From NCBI GenBank assembly GCA_944472155.2, contig OX235279.1:148264199-148328198 (forward strand): a stretch of DNA of 64,000 nt, written 5' to 3'. The stretch is from Trichobilharzia szidati. Taxonomy: Eukaryota > Platyhelminthes > Trematoda > Strigeidida > Schistosomatidae. Below are positions 34,321 through 45,660 of this stretch, piece by piece; the stretch's first letter is position 1; every line of letters begins with the position of its first letter. The notes under the pieces were generated by a model. The model did no database searches. It had not been told where the DNA came from and worked only from the letters and a program-made list of their open reading frames with translations. Made by a program: the position numbers and the translations under genes.

Positions 34321-36175
34321 GAAAATTACTATTAAAGTATGGTAATAAGTAACCACTGAGGAGAAGAGATGTTATTGTTATTGTTGGTAATAATTAAATG
34401 GAAATCACAACTTATGTTTAAATGGGACAGTACGTTCAATGTTTCAATAACAGTTATCTTATTAATAAAACTTATAATCAGTGGCCAGATTATGTGAAAA
34501 ACAAATTACTTACGCTCCAAGTATTCATGATAGGTAAATGAAATTTAGTCAGGATGCAGTGAGCAGTTGTTAAAATCTTTCGGTCTGTATTTATGCAATG
34601 AAAGCAGATGAAGTTGAACATAATTGGCAGGATTTTTGAAGTTACCGTAACGATGTACTTGCCAACCTATTTCCAACCTTCCTTCTTTACCAGGCTTGCT
34701 ATAAGTCAGTGAACCTGGCAAGGCTTAGGATTGAGTCAGCTGGGAATCGGAGGCCAACCTTCACTGTTGTTTTGGTCTACTCACTCTACCAGATGTGTAG
34801 ATATTGTCTATATCCATCGATGGTGGTTGATCAAATCGGTATTTTATCAGTTTTACTGGTTCGAAGTAATGCATATATCTAAGTAAATGAATCATAGTAA
34901 TTCGGTGCCAAATGATGTATTGTGTTAGAATGTAGCTGTGTCTAGCTGCAGTAGATTTCATGTTCCCCTTACTTTGAAGCAGTCCGGTTAAGTAAGACTA
35001 AATATAACATCTAAACTACTGTTGAAAGTAAAACCCCTAAATTACTAGAATTCCCTTAAACTGATCTGTAAATGTCTATCATAACACCAAGGTTTCACTA
35101 TTGTTAACAGTGGCTGGTTTGACGCATATAGAGATTTGTAGAAATCCGAACTGTTCTATGCGTTTGAACATCCATCGTTCTCACTAACACAGTGAGATAC
35201 TCTTATGTATTCAGTGATTTTTATTGATCAGAAATAAAAAAATAATAAACCCAGAGATGTTTATTTGTAGTAAACAATTTTTAGGGCACTCTGGGAATAG
35301 ATTTTTACCACATTCTGTATAAGATAATCAATGGAAGATATCTTAAAGAGAAAGTCTGAATCTACTTGGCTGTTAATGGTGTGTGTGTGTGTGCATAATC
35401 ATGGGAAAAGAGTTGGAATTTTGCAGATATATATATACAGTTCAGCAATTTTTCAGTTTTACTTAGATATAAATCTTCTCTACACCACCTGCTTTCATTT
35501 ATGTAGTACAGCATCCTGAAAATCTCTTGGAGACAAAAATAGCAAAGAGTGCTAGACAGCTGTTTCATCCTGGCTTGGGATTCTGTAGCAAGCAGTACGT
35601 ACCCTTGATCCCACCAAATATGGAACCTACGACTTGAGACAAATTAAATCCCTATAAACTAACTGTTGAGAACAAGAAAAATGATCATTAAAACATTTTA
35701 ATGAAGACATTGGAGCTTATAAATTAACTCTTTTGAAAAGAAAGGATGCATCATTTTCTACAAATTACACGAAAAAGCTTTACAGAAGGTAACTCAGAGA
35801 TGCTAAACAGAGTCATATCTACCTTGTGGCTCATGTACAAATATATATAAATCTAGTCTGTAACTAACTCATTGTGGGTTGAATCAGTAATATTTAATAC
35901 CTTTAGCTCTGAAGTCACCTGTAAATAAGAAGCTTTAGAAATACTCCTGGAATCCAAAATCATTTCATGCACACGGTTAACATTCACGAGCGATAACATA
36001 CTGTACTTTGAAGTATGTGAAATCCATATTATACGTTTGACTAGAAGTAAAATGGTGGTTAGTTTAAGCAAGGATTATTTTGTTATAGCACAATAAAAAT
36101 TTGATTGTTTATATAGTAATGAAATTTTGCTATTATCAGTAAGAAAATTGTTTCACTGGTAACCTGAAATATATT
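34321..36175. other. Intergenic with SINE scraps
   Basis: A scrap at 34675-34760 resembles part of the SINE at 48105-48305. A minus-strand scrap at 35555-35640 (gtttcatcctggcttgggat) is a decayed SINE 3' half. A short GT repeat lies near 35380. No gene was seen. Confidence 0.45.
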
Positions 36176-36366
36176 TTTTATTTTTTTATTTTTGATTACA
36201 GCTTGATGCCACACCGTATTTTCAGTACAAGTATGGAATTTTCAGCATGGATATCGGTAGCCCAAATTTCGCAGGCCGACCATAGATATCGGGTGTGCGT
36301 CGGCAGGGGATCGAACTCCGGACAATGTGCATGGTCGGCGAGAGTCCTAACCACTGTGCCACCGAC
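36176..36366 (-). repeat. tRNA-derived SINE, family C
   Basis: The minus strand starts with a tRNA-like head (gtggcacagtggttaggac, then ctctcgccgaccatgcac), continues through 'ggtcggcctg…ttgggctaccg', and ends in an A-rich tail after 'cttgatgcc'-type sequence. A second copy lies in the opposite orientation at 45459-45660. It has no hammerhead-like half and is distinct from subfamilies A and B. Confidence 0.8.
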
Positions 36367-36379
36367 AATATAATAATTT

Positions 36380-36425
36380 ATTCTCAACTGCTTGTACATT
36401 AGGTAAGCTAGTTTACAGGCATCAT
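36380..36425 (-). repeat. CR1-like 3' terminus
   Basis: A short fragment with 'gatgatgcctgtaaac' on the minus strand. It adjoins the 5' end of the family C SINE. Confidence 0.65.
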
Positions 36426-38572
36426 CCATTTGTTGGATTTATAAAATATGCTGCTTGTAAATTCACGCCTATCAATGTTTGTTGAGGACAGTGATAAAAG
36501 TAAGGCATAGGTGATGAAAAAATATCGCTAAGATTCTTTATAGATATGAAACGTTTGATAACATGAAGGACAATAAGAAAAGCAAGCAAAACACAACGAT
36601 GCTATGTATATATGTGTATAGATTACTGGTTAGTATGAGTAGTTAGAATCCAGGCATGTTAATCACTAGTACTTGTTAACCTAGTAGAAGTGATTTAAAC
36701 ATCGGACGGCCGTTCCAGTCTTTTGACGTCAGGTTAATCAGTGTGTTGTAGCCACAATGGCTCAGTTCAGACAGTCGAATCAGTTTAAACCACTTAAACT
36801 CTGGCTAGCTAACTGAGAGAACTGCTAACATGACGCCATTTGCAAATCACACAGTTCGAGGTGAGAATTCACTACTGCTTAATTTCAGTAGATTACTACT
36901 ACTACTACTCACATTAGTCAATAGTAAATTGCATCATATCATTTTGTTATTATCACTAATCTCTTAGTTTGTTTCAAATAACACAACAGAGTCCAACTTA
37001 TTTTAAAATTAAGTGCTGATTATTCCCATGCTGTGTATCCAGAACTTTAATTTATTAAAAATCCCTGAATATGGTTGAAGGTCATGTGAAAATTTCTCTA
37101 AAAACAGCATGATCTTAAAGCTTTACTAAAAATATTTTCTAAATTCAAATCCACCACGAATAAAGGACTTTGTATTTAATAATTATCAATAAAACAATGG
37201 TAATAGTAGAAAAAAAGACAATATATATTTATATTCAAAGTCCACTAAAGTATAATAATCTAAGATATTAAGAAACAAAGAGGCTAGTGAACTAGTTGGT
37301 GACTTAGATCATTGATTTGCTATGGGTATTGTGTGTGTGTGGGTTTCAATGTATTCATTTATTTTCCAGAAATATTCTATACTACTAGTTTTGTGTTCAG
37401 CTCTCTCTCTCTCTCGTAATCTTATATTACATTTATTTAATTAGGTTGAAACGGATATACTTTTGTTTTCAGATTATCAATTAAGCTTCATTTCCCAGAA
37501 ATGAATTCAAGCGCCTTGGAAAAGATGAATATTTCCGCGGTCACCCACATCTTGCTCACTTATTTCGTATATACAGTTTTTATCGTTAAATTAGTGTAAT
37601 TATAATAATGGTAAAAATAATAATAATAATAATAGGAAACAAAGCATAGAATTCTAGCAATTTATGTGTGTTCATAACAGTCCATTCAACGTAAGTAAAT
37701 GATTTAAAAATACTAATTTAAAGTATATTTTTCTCACTGAGTTCATTTACCAAAACCAATATTACTTTGTGTGTTTTGTTAGAACTACCTCACTTTATTT
37801 TTCATTCTGGACTGAAATACATGTTGATGAAACTTCTTTCCAGAAAAAAAAATGAGATTATGAAATTTAAGCATAAAAGATGACGATTAGAGATAAAGAA
37901 AACAAGTTTTTAAATATTAACAGAGGTCATCAGGTAAGTATATTCTGCATAGGTGAGGTATGAACTCACAGCAGTAAATACATTTTGATGTTCATATGAG
38001 TTGTACGGCAAAATCAAACAGGAAAGTGAGATAAATAAGGCCAATGTAAGGTGAGCAATGTAACGCTACACGAGAATGTTAGGGTTATGTTACAATGTAT
38101 TTCAACAGTTACTATAGTTGGATGAATGAATGAATGAAACGAAACGTAAGTTTAAACTGAATAAAAATGTTAAAGGATGATAAACTAGAAGCAATGGATT
38201 GAAGTCTTTATCAGTGCTAAACTTATTTGTAAACGTTTTTATGAAGGTAATCGCATCAGTATGCTGGTGCACAACTGTGAGTTGTTATACGTACTTAAGA
38301 CCGGTTAACGGGGTATGCTACGTTTTCTGTAAATCAGTTTTGCATAGTGAGTAGTGAAGTCATTATCACACATGTAATTATAAGACTCAGAAGTTTAGAA
38401 TTATTACAGAGGACGGAAAAATATTCTAATGAAATTAATCTTCCGAAGATCAAAAGTCCTAACTACCAATTGCAGCTGGTAGTCATTGATTATGGAACTA
38501 GAAAATCCTACATGCATGAACATTCTTTTCAGCTATTGCAGCTCGTCTCACTCTGATAAGTTAGGGTAATAA
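36426..38572. other. Intergenic, AT-rich
   Basis: Simple repeats are present: GT near 37330, CT near 37402-37415, AAT near 37610-37632 and GAAT near 38122-38138. No gene or transposon domain was recognised. Confidence 0.45.
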
Positions 38573-39170
38573 TAACAGCTTTATTCCCAACAGTATTTTG
38601 GTACAAAGATGGAATTTTCAGCAGGTAGTACACTGTTACATTTAATATTCTCATTTACAGGGGTAATAATTGAAACAGGGTATTTACATTGATGATATTA
38701 TTCATTATGAATTTGAAGATAAAATTGAACTAAGTGAAAATATTAACAAGAATATGATAAAAAGAGGGCCGTTTACTTAGTGTTTCGCAGTAAGCTGACA
38801 GTGTCTTAGCCTTACAGTTTCCTCAAAATGTGTGTGAAATAATGTACTGTAGAGTTTTTATACTTAGACGTCTTAATGTAAAGTCTCCTATAGTTGCTTC
38901 TAGTTCTACCTGATGAGATATAAGGAAAGAATTGTGTATGGAGAATATTCTGAGGGTCTGACAAGATAATATTCACTAATTCCTTGTATGAGTCCGCGTA
39001 TCTGTCTAAAACAGTATTGGCATGTTGGTTTATTGACACCCTACCAGCCCTACTGATAGCCTTTAGTGCCCTTCGCAGTGTAACAAAGTCTTTCGTAGGT
39101 AGCCCAGTAAAGATTAAGGAGGAGCAATAGAGACGAATAAGCAGAATACAACAGTTAACAAACTTAAAAA
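38573..39170 (-). mobile_element. LINE C-terminal fragment with GGAATAAAGC-type tail
   Basis: The minus strand reads GLPTKDFVTLRRALKAISRAG, then VSINQHANTVLDRYADSY. It closes with FFPYISSGRTRSNYRRLYIK and FTHILRKL, a C-terminal LINE RT end. The 3' tail carries 'gggaataaagctgttatta'. Related tails occur at 40090-40170, 58238-58300 and 61830-61905. The clade is probably CR1/jockey-like but was not settled. Confidence 0.65.
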
Positions 39171-40089
39171 GTGGAGACTGAGTGATACCAGACTGTCTTA
39201 ACGTCCGTACGTAGAATGTTAAACGTTAAAAGGTAGCAGCCATCGATTGGGTTAAGATTATTCACTTAACCTCATCTAAGAAACATGGGAAATATGTGAA
39301 ATTCAACTTCCTAGTATCAGAAGATTGTATGCCTAGTTCTTGTGAAAATACAGGACAGAAAACGCAGTTCAACTGGATCCTGGTGGATAGTCGTTTATGT
39401 CAGAGTCAGAGTTTACGTCAGAAAAAGTGACTGACGATTATTGTTGATCAACTGGGTAAACTTCAGTTAGAAAATGAAAAAGATTTTTAGGTGAAAAAGT
39501 TTTTATGTTCAGTTAGTGTTTTATGAATTTTAAAAGAAAAATTAAGACAGCAGAATACTATAAACTCACATAACATCCTTACTTAAAATCGCTTACAGTC
39601 CATGAAACTTCTGAATAGTAACTTTATGCTCGGATCATCGTTATTTTTTATCAACTTGCTGAAATAGTTTTGTTTAATGTATGTCGTTTCGAGCACAATT
39701 TGTAAGTTTATATTCACATCAGATGTAACTCCACAACTGCAAAACTCATTTTTATGATTCTTGTTCTAAATGCCCATAAGTTGTAAGTTTAGTAGCATAT
39801 TCCAGATGTCTTGAACAGGCGTTAAATCATTCTATGTGATAAAGATAGTGTTAAGTGAGAAACTTACGATTTACTAGATAATAATAAGCATAAAAAATGG
39901 CTCAGTTATTCTCCCATATTACTGATATTATGGTGACACTATCCCAATTGTCTTATAATGTTGTGTTACCAGTATTATTTTTACTGTTTTACAGTTGTAC
40001 ATTTCGAAATTAAAAGATTCTGTTAACAATTTTGGTTAAGTGTACCCTGTGATTTATTTCCTTCTGTTCTTGTTGTTCTTCAGTAAATT
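39171..40089. other. Intergenic with possible PLE scrap
   Basis: 39640-39730 weakly resembles the sequence next to the PLE family 2 fragment at 29331-29395 (cgtttcgagcacaatttgt). No gene was seen. Confidence 0.35.
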
Positions 40090-40170
40090 AGATCCAAGAC
40101 TGTACGAAATGCTGAAAATTCTACACTGTATCATACTTACTGTTTGGGAATAAAGCAAATCATTATTAAA
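40090..40170 (+). repeat. LINE 3' tail (GGAATAAAGC type)
   Basis: The tail 'tactgtttgggaataaagca' followed by ATTATTA matches the tails at 61830-61905 (plus) and 38573/58238 (minus). Only the terminus is present. Confidence 0.6.
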
Positions 40171-40194
40171 TCAAAATTATTAAAAATTCAAACT

Positions 40195-40560
40195 ACAAGT
40201 ATTTTCAGTTGATTCGACACATAAAGCTTCAGTTTTTAATGTTGCCCTCGACTGTGTTATATTACAGATCAGAACTGTCATAATGTCTCATTCTACTGTG
40301 CCTTAGGATGTTACAGAAATCTAGACTAGTACGCCCTGCTAGAATGTTCACCCACATACAGTTGTATATGACCATAAAATAGGACAGGACAAAGTGAAAG
40401 TCCCAAGTCGAATGTAACAGAGCAGAGGGAGAAACTGACATGTACAGCTAGCTTCATTTATCAAATCAACGGACAATAGTGCAGTAGGTGTGATGCAGCA
40501 CCTATCCCGGACATCTGGAAAATTTTACTACCCTTAGGAAAAATTGCCAAGTAGAACGAG
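40195..40560. repeat. PLE family 2 scraps in opposite orientations
   Basis: 40195-40290 matches the 29520-29600 part of the family 2 PLE in the same orientation. 40420-40560 matches the neighbouring part in reverse orientation (gacatctggaaaattttact versus its complement near 29470). The two scraps therefore form a broken inverted arrangement. No reading frame survives. Confidence 0.5.
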
Positions 40561-41549
40561 GACTGTAAAAGTGGGTTGCAAAACTGTATATTTACAGTTA
40601 CTGTGTAGATAACAGACTGTGTTCAAAACGTGACTTAATCAATAATAGTGTTTTATTGCATAATATGCTCATTAAACTAACCAGTGTGCGGTTACATACC
40701 ACCACAGTATACGTATTTTAACCCTTTTATTCAACAAATATTACCTGTAGGACACTATAACTTACCTCGTAGTATTGATTTTAAAACTATCAAGTGGAGA
40801 ACTAAGATGTATTGTTGATAACCATCTTTGTAACTTTCAAAACGGGTAATTTAAGTGGAGCGTTTTCTGGTAGCCGTAGCAGATAACTCCAGATACCTAA
40901 GTAATGTTTTTTGTTGAACTATCAGCTTTAAAGCTTGTGCTTTTGAAATTATTATACTCAGTTCCTACAACCATCCAGTGTCAAGTGCACCTATGTAAAA
41001 TGATTGTAAAAGCAAGGAAAGGCAGTAATTCTTAAAACAGTCGATCAGGTCTTATGAGTCAGTCAACAGGAAGCAAGGCATGGCTGTAGCTTGAGGTTCA
41101 ACACTTGAAAATCGGGCATTTCGAGATTCATTGAGGTTCATGAATTAAGCTCAGCCGATCTGTCTATAGTAACATTGATATACATATCGTAATGTGGAAG
41201 TGAGAACAGCTGCCTTTGAAACATTTACAGCACAATTTTCATTTCACTGTTAGCATTCACTACTCAACTGATTAGCTCATATCTGTGCATCAGTCCCTTG
41301 TAGATTTCTCAGCAGTAGCTAAGACTATATGCTATTGATTAGCAGTACAGTCAAAAATCCGCCTTACTTTTTAATGATGATGAAATTGAAGTCACGTGAC
41401 CCTTATAACAACGTGTACTATGTCTTTGGCTCAATAGATTGAGTATTAAAGTGAAAAAAATAGTGTCTGAGATACAGAGAGAGCGAGAGAGAGAGTACAC
41501 TGCCAATCATTATCAAAGAATGCTAGTGTTCATATATTCATATTTCCGA
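40561..41549. other. Intergenic, AT-rich
   Basis: A GA tract is seen near 41478-41494. No gene was recognised. Confidence 0.4.
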
Positions 41550-41640
41550 ATAAAAAACAATTCTCTAACTAATGTCAGCTCATAATGAAATCCTCCATGC
41601 AATCAAACAAAATCCCTTGAAAAATCAATATCATAAGACA
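41550..41640 (+). repeat. SINE subfamily A, 3' tail fragment
   Basis: The last 85 or so bases of the unit (ttctctaactaatgtcagct to aaaatcccttgaaaa) are present without the tRNA-like half. Confidence 0.75.
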
Positions 41641-42494
41641 GCTTCAATCTAGGATGTTCTTCGTTAGAAGTGACCGATGAGGAAACTAAGAATCCTAAAT
41701 ATATCTGTCGGACAAATAAGGCATTGTAACATTAGGTGTGATAGACGCCATTCTTATTCAGTCAGACAACACAGTGTTATCCATTCAGCTGATTTATAAA
41801 GCAACAACCAAAGCATGTCTTCAAAAAAGAAAGGAAAATATTAATTGTAATTCAAACAAATTTCACTTATCAGTAACAAAACATAAATAAGATAGTGAGA
41901 ATTATTGATAATACTGAGATAAGTGTATACAAAGCGTTTTCTTCTTCGTCTTCTTCACCAGTCAAGATGATGAATTTATGAATTATATGCGATATTATAC
42001 ACAGATTTCTACTTTACTTGTTCTCTTTCAGTCTATGTTGAAAGTTGTTGTTCTTTTTTTTGTAAAGTGAGTTAATACAACCAACCAACACAAAGTGACA
42101 GTTGAAGGGATAAGCAAAAAAAAGAAGATTGGAACACGCCATACCAACGATAAGATCGAAAAAGGAGAAAAGCAATGAGAAGGCTGAAAATCCAGAGAAA
42201 AAAAGTCTGTAGAAGACAAATGAGTCACTTGAATACTGTACTGTTATACACAAAGATGTAATAAGGTTTGTATTTTTGCATTACAAATAAACAGATTGTC
42301 TGTAAGGCTATTCAAGGAGGAATAGATGGATATATGTATGTAAATAATAATGAAAGACTTAGCCATATTTTTCTTGTTGATTACAATCAAAATACATCAT
42401 TGAATCATTGAGGTTAATAATAAAATAAATAAAATAAGTAAAAATAAATACACAAACTCATTCATACATTTACACAATAGAATTTAAAAAACTT
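41641..42494. other. Intergenic / 3' flank of the four-TM gene
   Basis: No AATAAA was found on the minus strand close to the stop of the 42495-42926 gene. Short overlapping frames at 42014-42253 are A/T-driven and not supported. Confidence 0.4.
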
Positions 42495-42926
42495 CTAAAG
42501 TTTTGATCCTAAACATCTGCAGTTGATTACAGCTAGGATAACAACCTGTGAAGCTGTTACACTGCCAATCAATGAAAATGTATACGACCAATAGGGCAAT
42601 TTCCAATAAGTATACAATAAATTACCTGTGAGTACTGCACTTGCTGAAACAAATAATATTAATAATTTAATCGTTGTACACACTGGTCCCGGTATCCATT
42701 TACTACTACAAGCACCGAATAAATCAATTAAAAATATTAATCCCAATCCACCGACACCTGCGGCTAATAGTATGATCACAATTAATATCGGCAGTGTTTT
42801 AAAGCATTGAGTGAATAAATTTCCGCATGGCCAATCAGCAGTAGCTAGGGCATAGCCTAATAAACCGATCGATAAGGCTAATAATGGAAAGTGTAAATGC
42901 TGTGGATTAAACAGTCTTCCAGTCAT
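42495..42926 (-). CDS. Small four-transmembrane protein, family not recognised
   Basis: A single open frame runs from an ATG at 42924-42926 to a TAG and encodes 143 residues. Four hydrophobic segments stand out, at about residues 11-30, 45-68, 83-107 and 112-135. Short polar loops lie between them. The first loop has DWPCGNLFTQCFK, with a W and paired Cys in the style of claudin/PMP22 or tetraspan proteins, but without their full W-GLW-C-C signature. The protein ends in NCRCLGSKL, so Cys residues near the C-terminal membrane edge might be lipid-modified. Base use is more balanced than in the flanks and the frame is far longer than its neighbours, which supports a real gene. No intron is needed, though extra 5' exons cannot be excluded. 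Function is unknown. A surface (tegument) membrane protein is a guess only. Confidence 0.72.
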   Translation of the reverse strand: MTGRLFNPQHLHFPLLALSIGLLGYALATADWPCGNLFTQCFKTLPILIVIILLAAGVGGLGLIFLIDLFGACSSKWIPGPVCTTIKLLILFVSASAVLTGNLLYTYWKLPYWSYTFSLIGSVTASQVVILAVINCRCLGSKL

Positions 42927-44016
42927 TTTTATAAAATTTTAACTCGTCTTATCCTCAGAGTGATCTATGGTGAGAAGTAGATTATTCCCAGGTGGATAGA
43001 ATTGATTGAATATTAATCCAACGAAGTAGTAGTATTACTGATATGATTATGATTATGATTAATTTTAAATTTTTTTTTTATTGAGTCTGATTTATCTTTT
43101 GGATAATAAAGACTTATTATCTCATATGTATATATTTAAATTATAAGTAAGCATGATTTATAATTCAGTGATTGGTTGAATACCCTTTCTTTTCTTTTCT
43201 CAATAACCTATTCAGACGTGGCGTGTTCTTCATGTGCATATACACGTACATATATATGTATGTGTGTGATGTGTACTGTGCTCAATATACAGCACTCATG
43301 TGTTTTTACCTTATAGTATTAAGGTGTGCGCGTGTAGCACAGCACAGTATAGCTGTATAATATCTATTATAGAAATGATCGTGATTTCAGCAAAGAATGA
43401 CACATAATAACGAAGGAATACACAAAGAGTTAACCATAAATAAATAAATAAATAAGATATGCTGGCTTCAATACAAATTCCTTGACTTTCAATGGCAATT
43501 ATTTAGAAAAAACGAGGTCAATATAACAACTACAAGTTACTACATTTGTATTATGATGACAGTAATATACATTGGAGGTGATTACTGACATCATATAGCA
43601 GTATACAGCAAACATAAGGAAAAAGTAAAACCTTACATAATTTTCACCATCATAAATATATACTTGAAGCCTACTATGTATATCTGTTCACCTATTGTCT
43701 CAGTGTCTATGTGTAGTAGTATACAATGCATTGTTCAAGAGAATAGTAGAACATAATAATAGAACATAAAAAACTATTTAAAAATGACCTGTATATTACA
43801 TCACACCACTATGAATTTATAGGCTACATTCTAAATGGCATTGATGCTTACGGAATTTCAACTGTTTGCACTAATGAGTTATTTAAGTAAATGTATTTCA
43901 CAATGGAATCACCTTGAAGTCTGCGCCACTGGTTTAAGTAGTCGGCTTTCAGCCAATCAGCCTCTAGTTCGAGTACTGCTCCGTCTATCGCAATCTCGGC
44001 AACAGATCAGTATATC
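42927..44016. other. 5' flank of the four-TM gene, AT-rich
   Basis: It contains a TAAA repeat near 43437-43453 and short TG/TA runs near 43240-43270. No promoter motif can be assigned with confidence. Confidence 0.4.
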
Positions 44017-44346
44017 GAGTTGATCACAGACTGATATCAGTTAGAGAACCATTGAAAACCAGGGAGTACTGGACAGCTGCTGTTTCATCCTAGTTTGGAA
44101 ATCATCGGCAGTACGCACCCACTGGGATTCGAACCCGGGACCTTCCGATTACAAGGCAAGCTCGTATACCATTCAGCCACTGGGACCCGATTCAATGGCT
44201 CATGAATTCTAACTTCTACCAATTCGTGATTTTAGCGCGACCCCAACTATTGTCGTTGGTGGAAATCCATCCACACGTGACATCTAATTGGACCTCACTG
44301 GTCACGACTTCTCACTAGAACTCCAGGAAGCTCCAACCTGTAGCAA
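44017..44346 (-). repeat. tRNA-derived SINE, subfamily B, full length
   Basis: Read on the minus strand, the 5' head (ctagtgacttgctacagg) leads to a tRNA-like half with A box region 'gtggctgaatggtatacgag' and an intact B box 'gggttcgaatcc'. A hammerhead-like half (about 44066-44113) and the start of the B-type tail follow. Subfamily B differs from A in the head and tail and in having CCGATGA in the core and CAGCAGCTG in stem III. Confidence 0.88.
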
Positions 44347-44369
44347 GTCACTAGCGAGGATCAGAATAA

Positions 44370-44714
44370 TTTTCTATAGTTTGGTTTGTAAGGATTAGTT
44401 ATGTTTTACAAGTTGATCACGGACTGATATCAGTTAGAGAACCATTGAAAACTAAAATCACGAATTGGTAGAAGTTAGAATTCATGAGCCATTGAATCGG
44501 GTCCCAGTGGCTGAATGGTATACGAGCTTGCCTTGTAATCGGAAGGTCCCGGGTTCGAATCCCAGTGGGTGCGTACTGCCGATGATTTCCAAACTAGGAT
44601 GAAACAGCAGCTGTCCAGTACTCCCTGGTTTTCAATGGTTCTCTAACTGATATCAGTCCGTGATCAACTCGTAAAACATAACTAATCCTTACAAACCAAA
44701 CTATAGAAGATCAG
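44370..44714. repeat. Fold-back SINE B dimer (tail minus, body plus)
   Basis: A minus-strand tail fragment (44370-44452) is fused directly to a plus-strand copy (44453-44714) that lacks the first part of its head. The outer arms, about 80 bases each (44370-44452 and 44632-44714), are near-perfect inverted repeats. Together with the full minus copy at 44017-44346, the locus holds two inverted pairings. Confidence 0.85.
44573..44621 (+). ncRNA. Hammerhead-ribozyme-like fold in SINE B, core mutated
   Basis: Stem I is GTACTG (44573-44578) with CAGTAC (44616-44621). The core is CCGATGA, where an active hammerhead needs CTGATGA. Stem II (TTCC/GGAT) has lost its G-C closing pair. The conserved GAAA is at 44601-44604. 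Stem III is ACAG/CTGT with a CAG triloop, followed by the cleavage-site C at 44615. Schistosome S-alpha repeats are known to encode hammerheads. This copy keeps the shape but probably not activity. Confidence 0.65.
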
Positions 44715-44819
44715 TATTTCACCGACTACTATATAATAAGTATAGTTCGGCATGGAACACGAAAGGCTGAGTTCGAACAATGTCTTAAAATCATAGGCTG
44801 AATTGCAGGAATCTGACTG

Positions 44820-45185
44820 ATTTCAATTTTGATCGCGAATTGTTGCCAGTTAGAAGAAAAGCTGAAAACTATGGGGTACTGGACAGCTAATTCGTCCTAG
44901 TCTGGGATTGTTCAGTAGTAGGCACCACACAAGTCAGCTATGAGGTCAAGCAATCACCTATGGCATTGTTTTGCGGCCGTGCTAACGCAGCGAAATGGCG
45001 TAGTTCAGATTTCAGGGACCGTTGATTTCTGTCTCAGTGGCTGAATGATTGATCAGCTGGCCTTGTAACATGATAGTCCCAGGTTCAATTCCTGGTGGGG
45101 TTGTGGGTGTGTACTGATGAACGAAACAGCTGTCTAGTACTTTCTGGTTTTCAGGGATCTAACTAATGTAACCAATCTCGAAATC
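44820..45185 (+). repeat. Divergent SINE pieces in both orientations
   Basis: 44822-44915 is a decayed minus-strand 3' half (actggacagctaattcgtcc). 45028-45185 is a plus-strand unit with tRNA-like half (cagtggctgaatgattgatc, B box 'ggttcaattcc') and a collapsed hammerhead region in which stem II is deleted (CTGATGA followed at once by ACGAAAC). The order (minus, then plus) matches the other head-to-head pairs. Confidence 0.65.
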
Positions 45186-45458
45186 AGTCAGTAATCAACA
45201 AACCTACAATACTTAACTAGTGATAATTAACCTTTACGGCCGATTTTCCAAATTTTAATGAGAACGTACGATGGAAAGTTAACCAAATCATTTATAAGGA
45301 CACTTACTCATCCAATATCATGAATTTATAGGGGTTGGAAATGATAAGCCAGAGGATTCCTAGTCTGTAAGTCACTAAGATTCATTACGGCTAATTTGTA
45401 GTCTAGAAAACTGGGTATTACGAAAATCGAAAATCTTATACTGGTTTCCCAGTCTGCT

Positions 45459-45660
45459 TCCCAGTGGCACAGTGGTTAGGACTCTCGCCGACCATGCACA
45501 TGGTCCGAGGTTCGAGCCCCTGCCGGCGCACACCCGATATCTATGGTCGGCCTGAATTTGGGCTACCGATATCCATGCTGAAAATGCCATACTTGTACTG
45601 AAAATACGGTGTGGCATCAAGCTGTAACCAAAATAAAAAATAAAATAAAAATAAAAATAA
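45459..45660 (+). repeat. tRNA-derived SINE, family C
   Basis: The plus copy of the family at 36176-36366 has A box region 'gtggcacagtggttaggac', B box 'ggttcgagccc' and an A-rich tail (45628-45660). A 27-residue-long shared frame with the other copy is chance. Confidence 0.82.

Noticed and set aside
42014..42253. Small membrane protein ORFs downstream of the four-TM gene
   Set aside because: Two overlapping frames are driven by an A/T-rich tract (Phe/Leu/Ser-rich in both frames), with no start context or homology.
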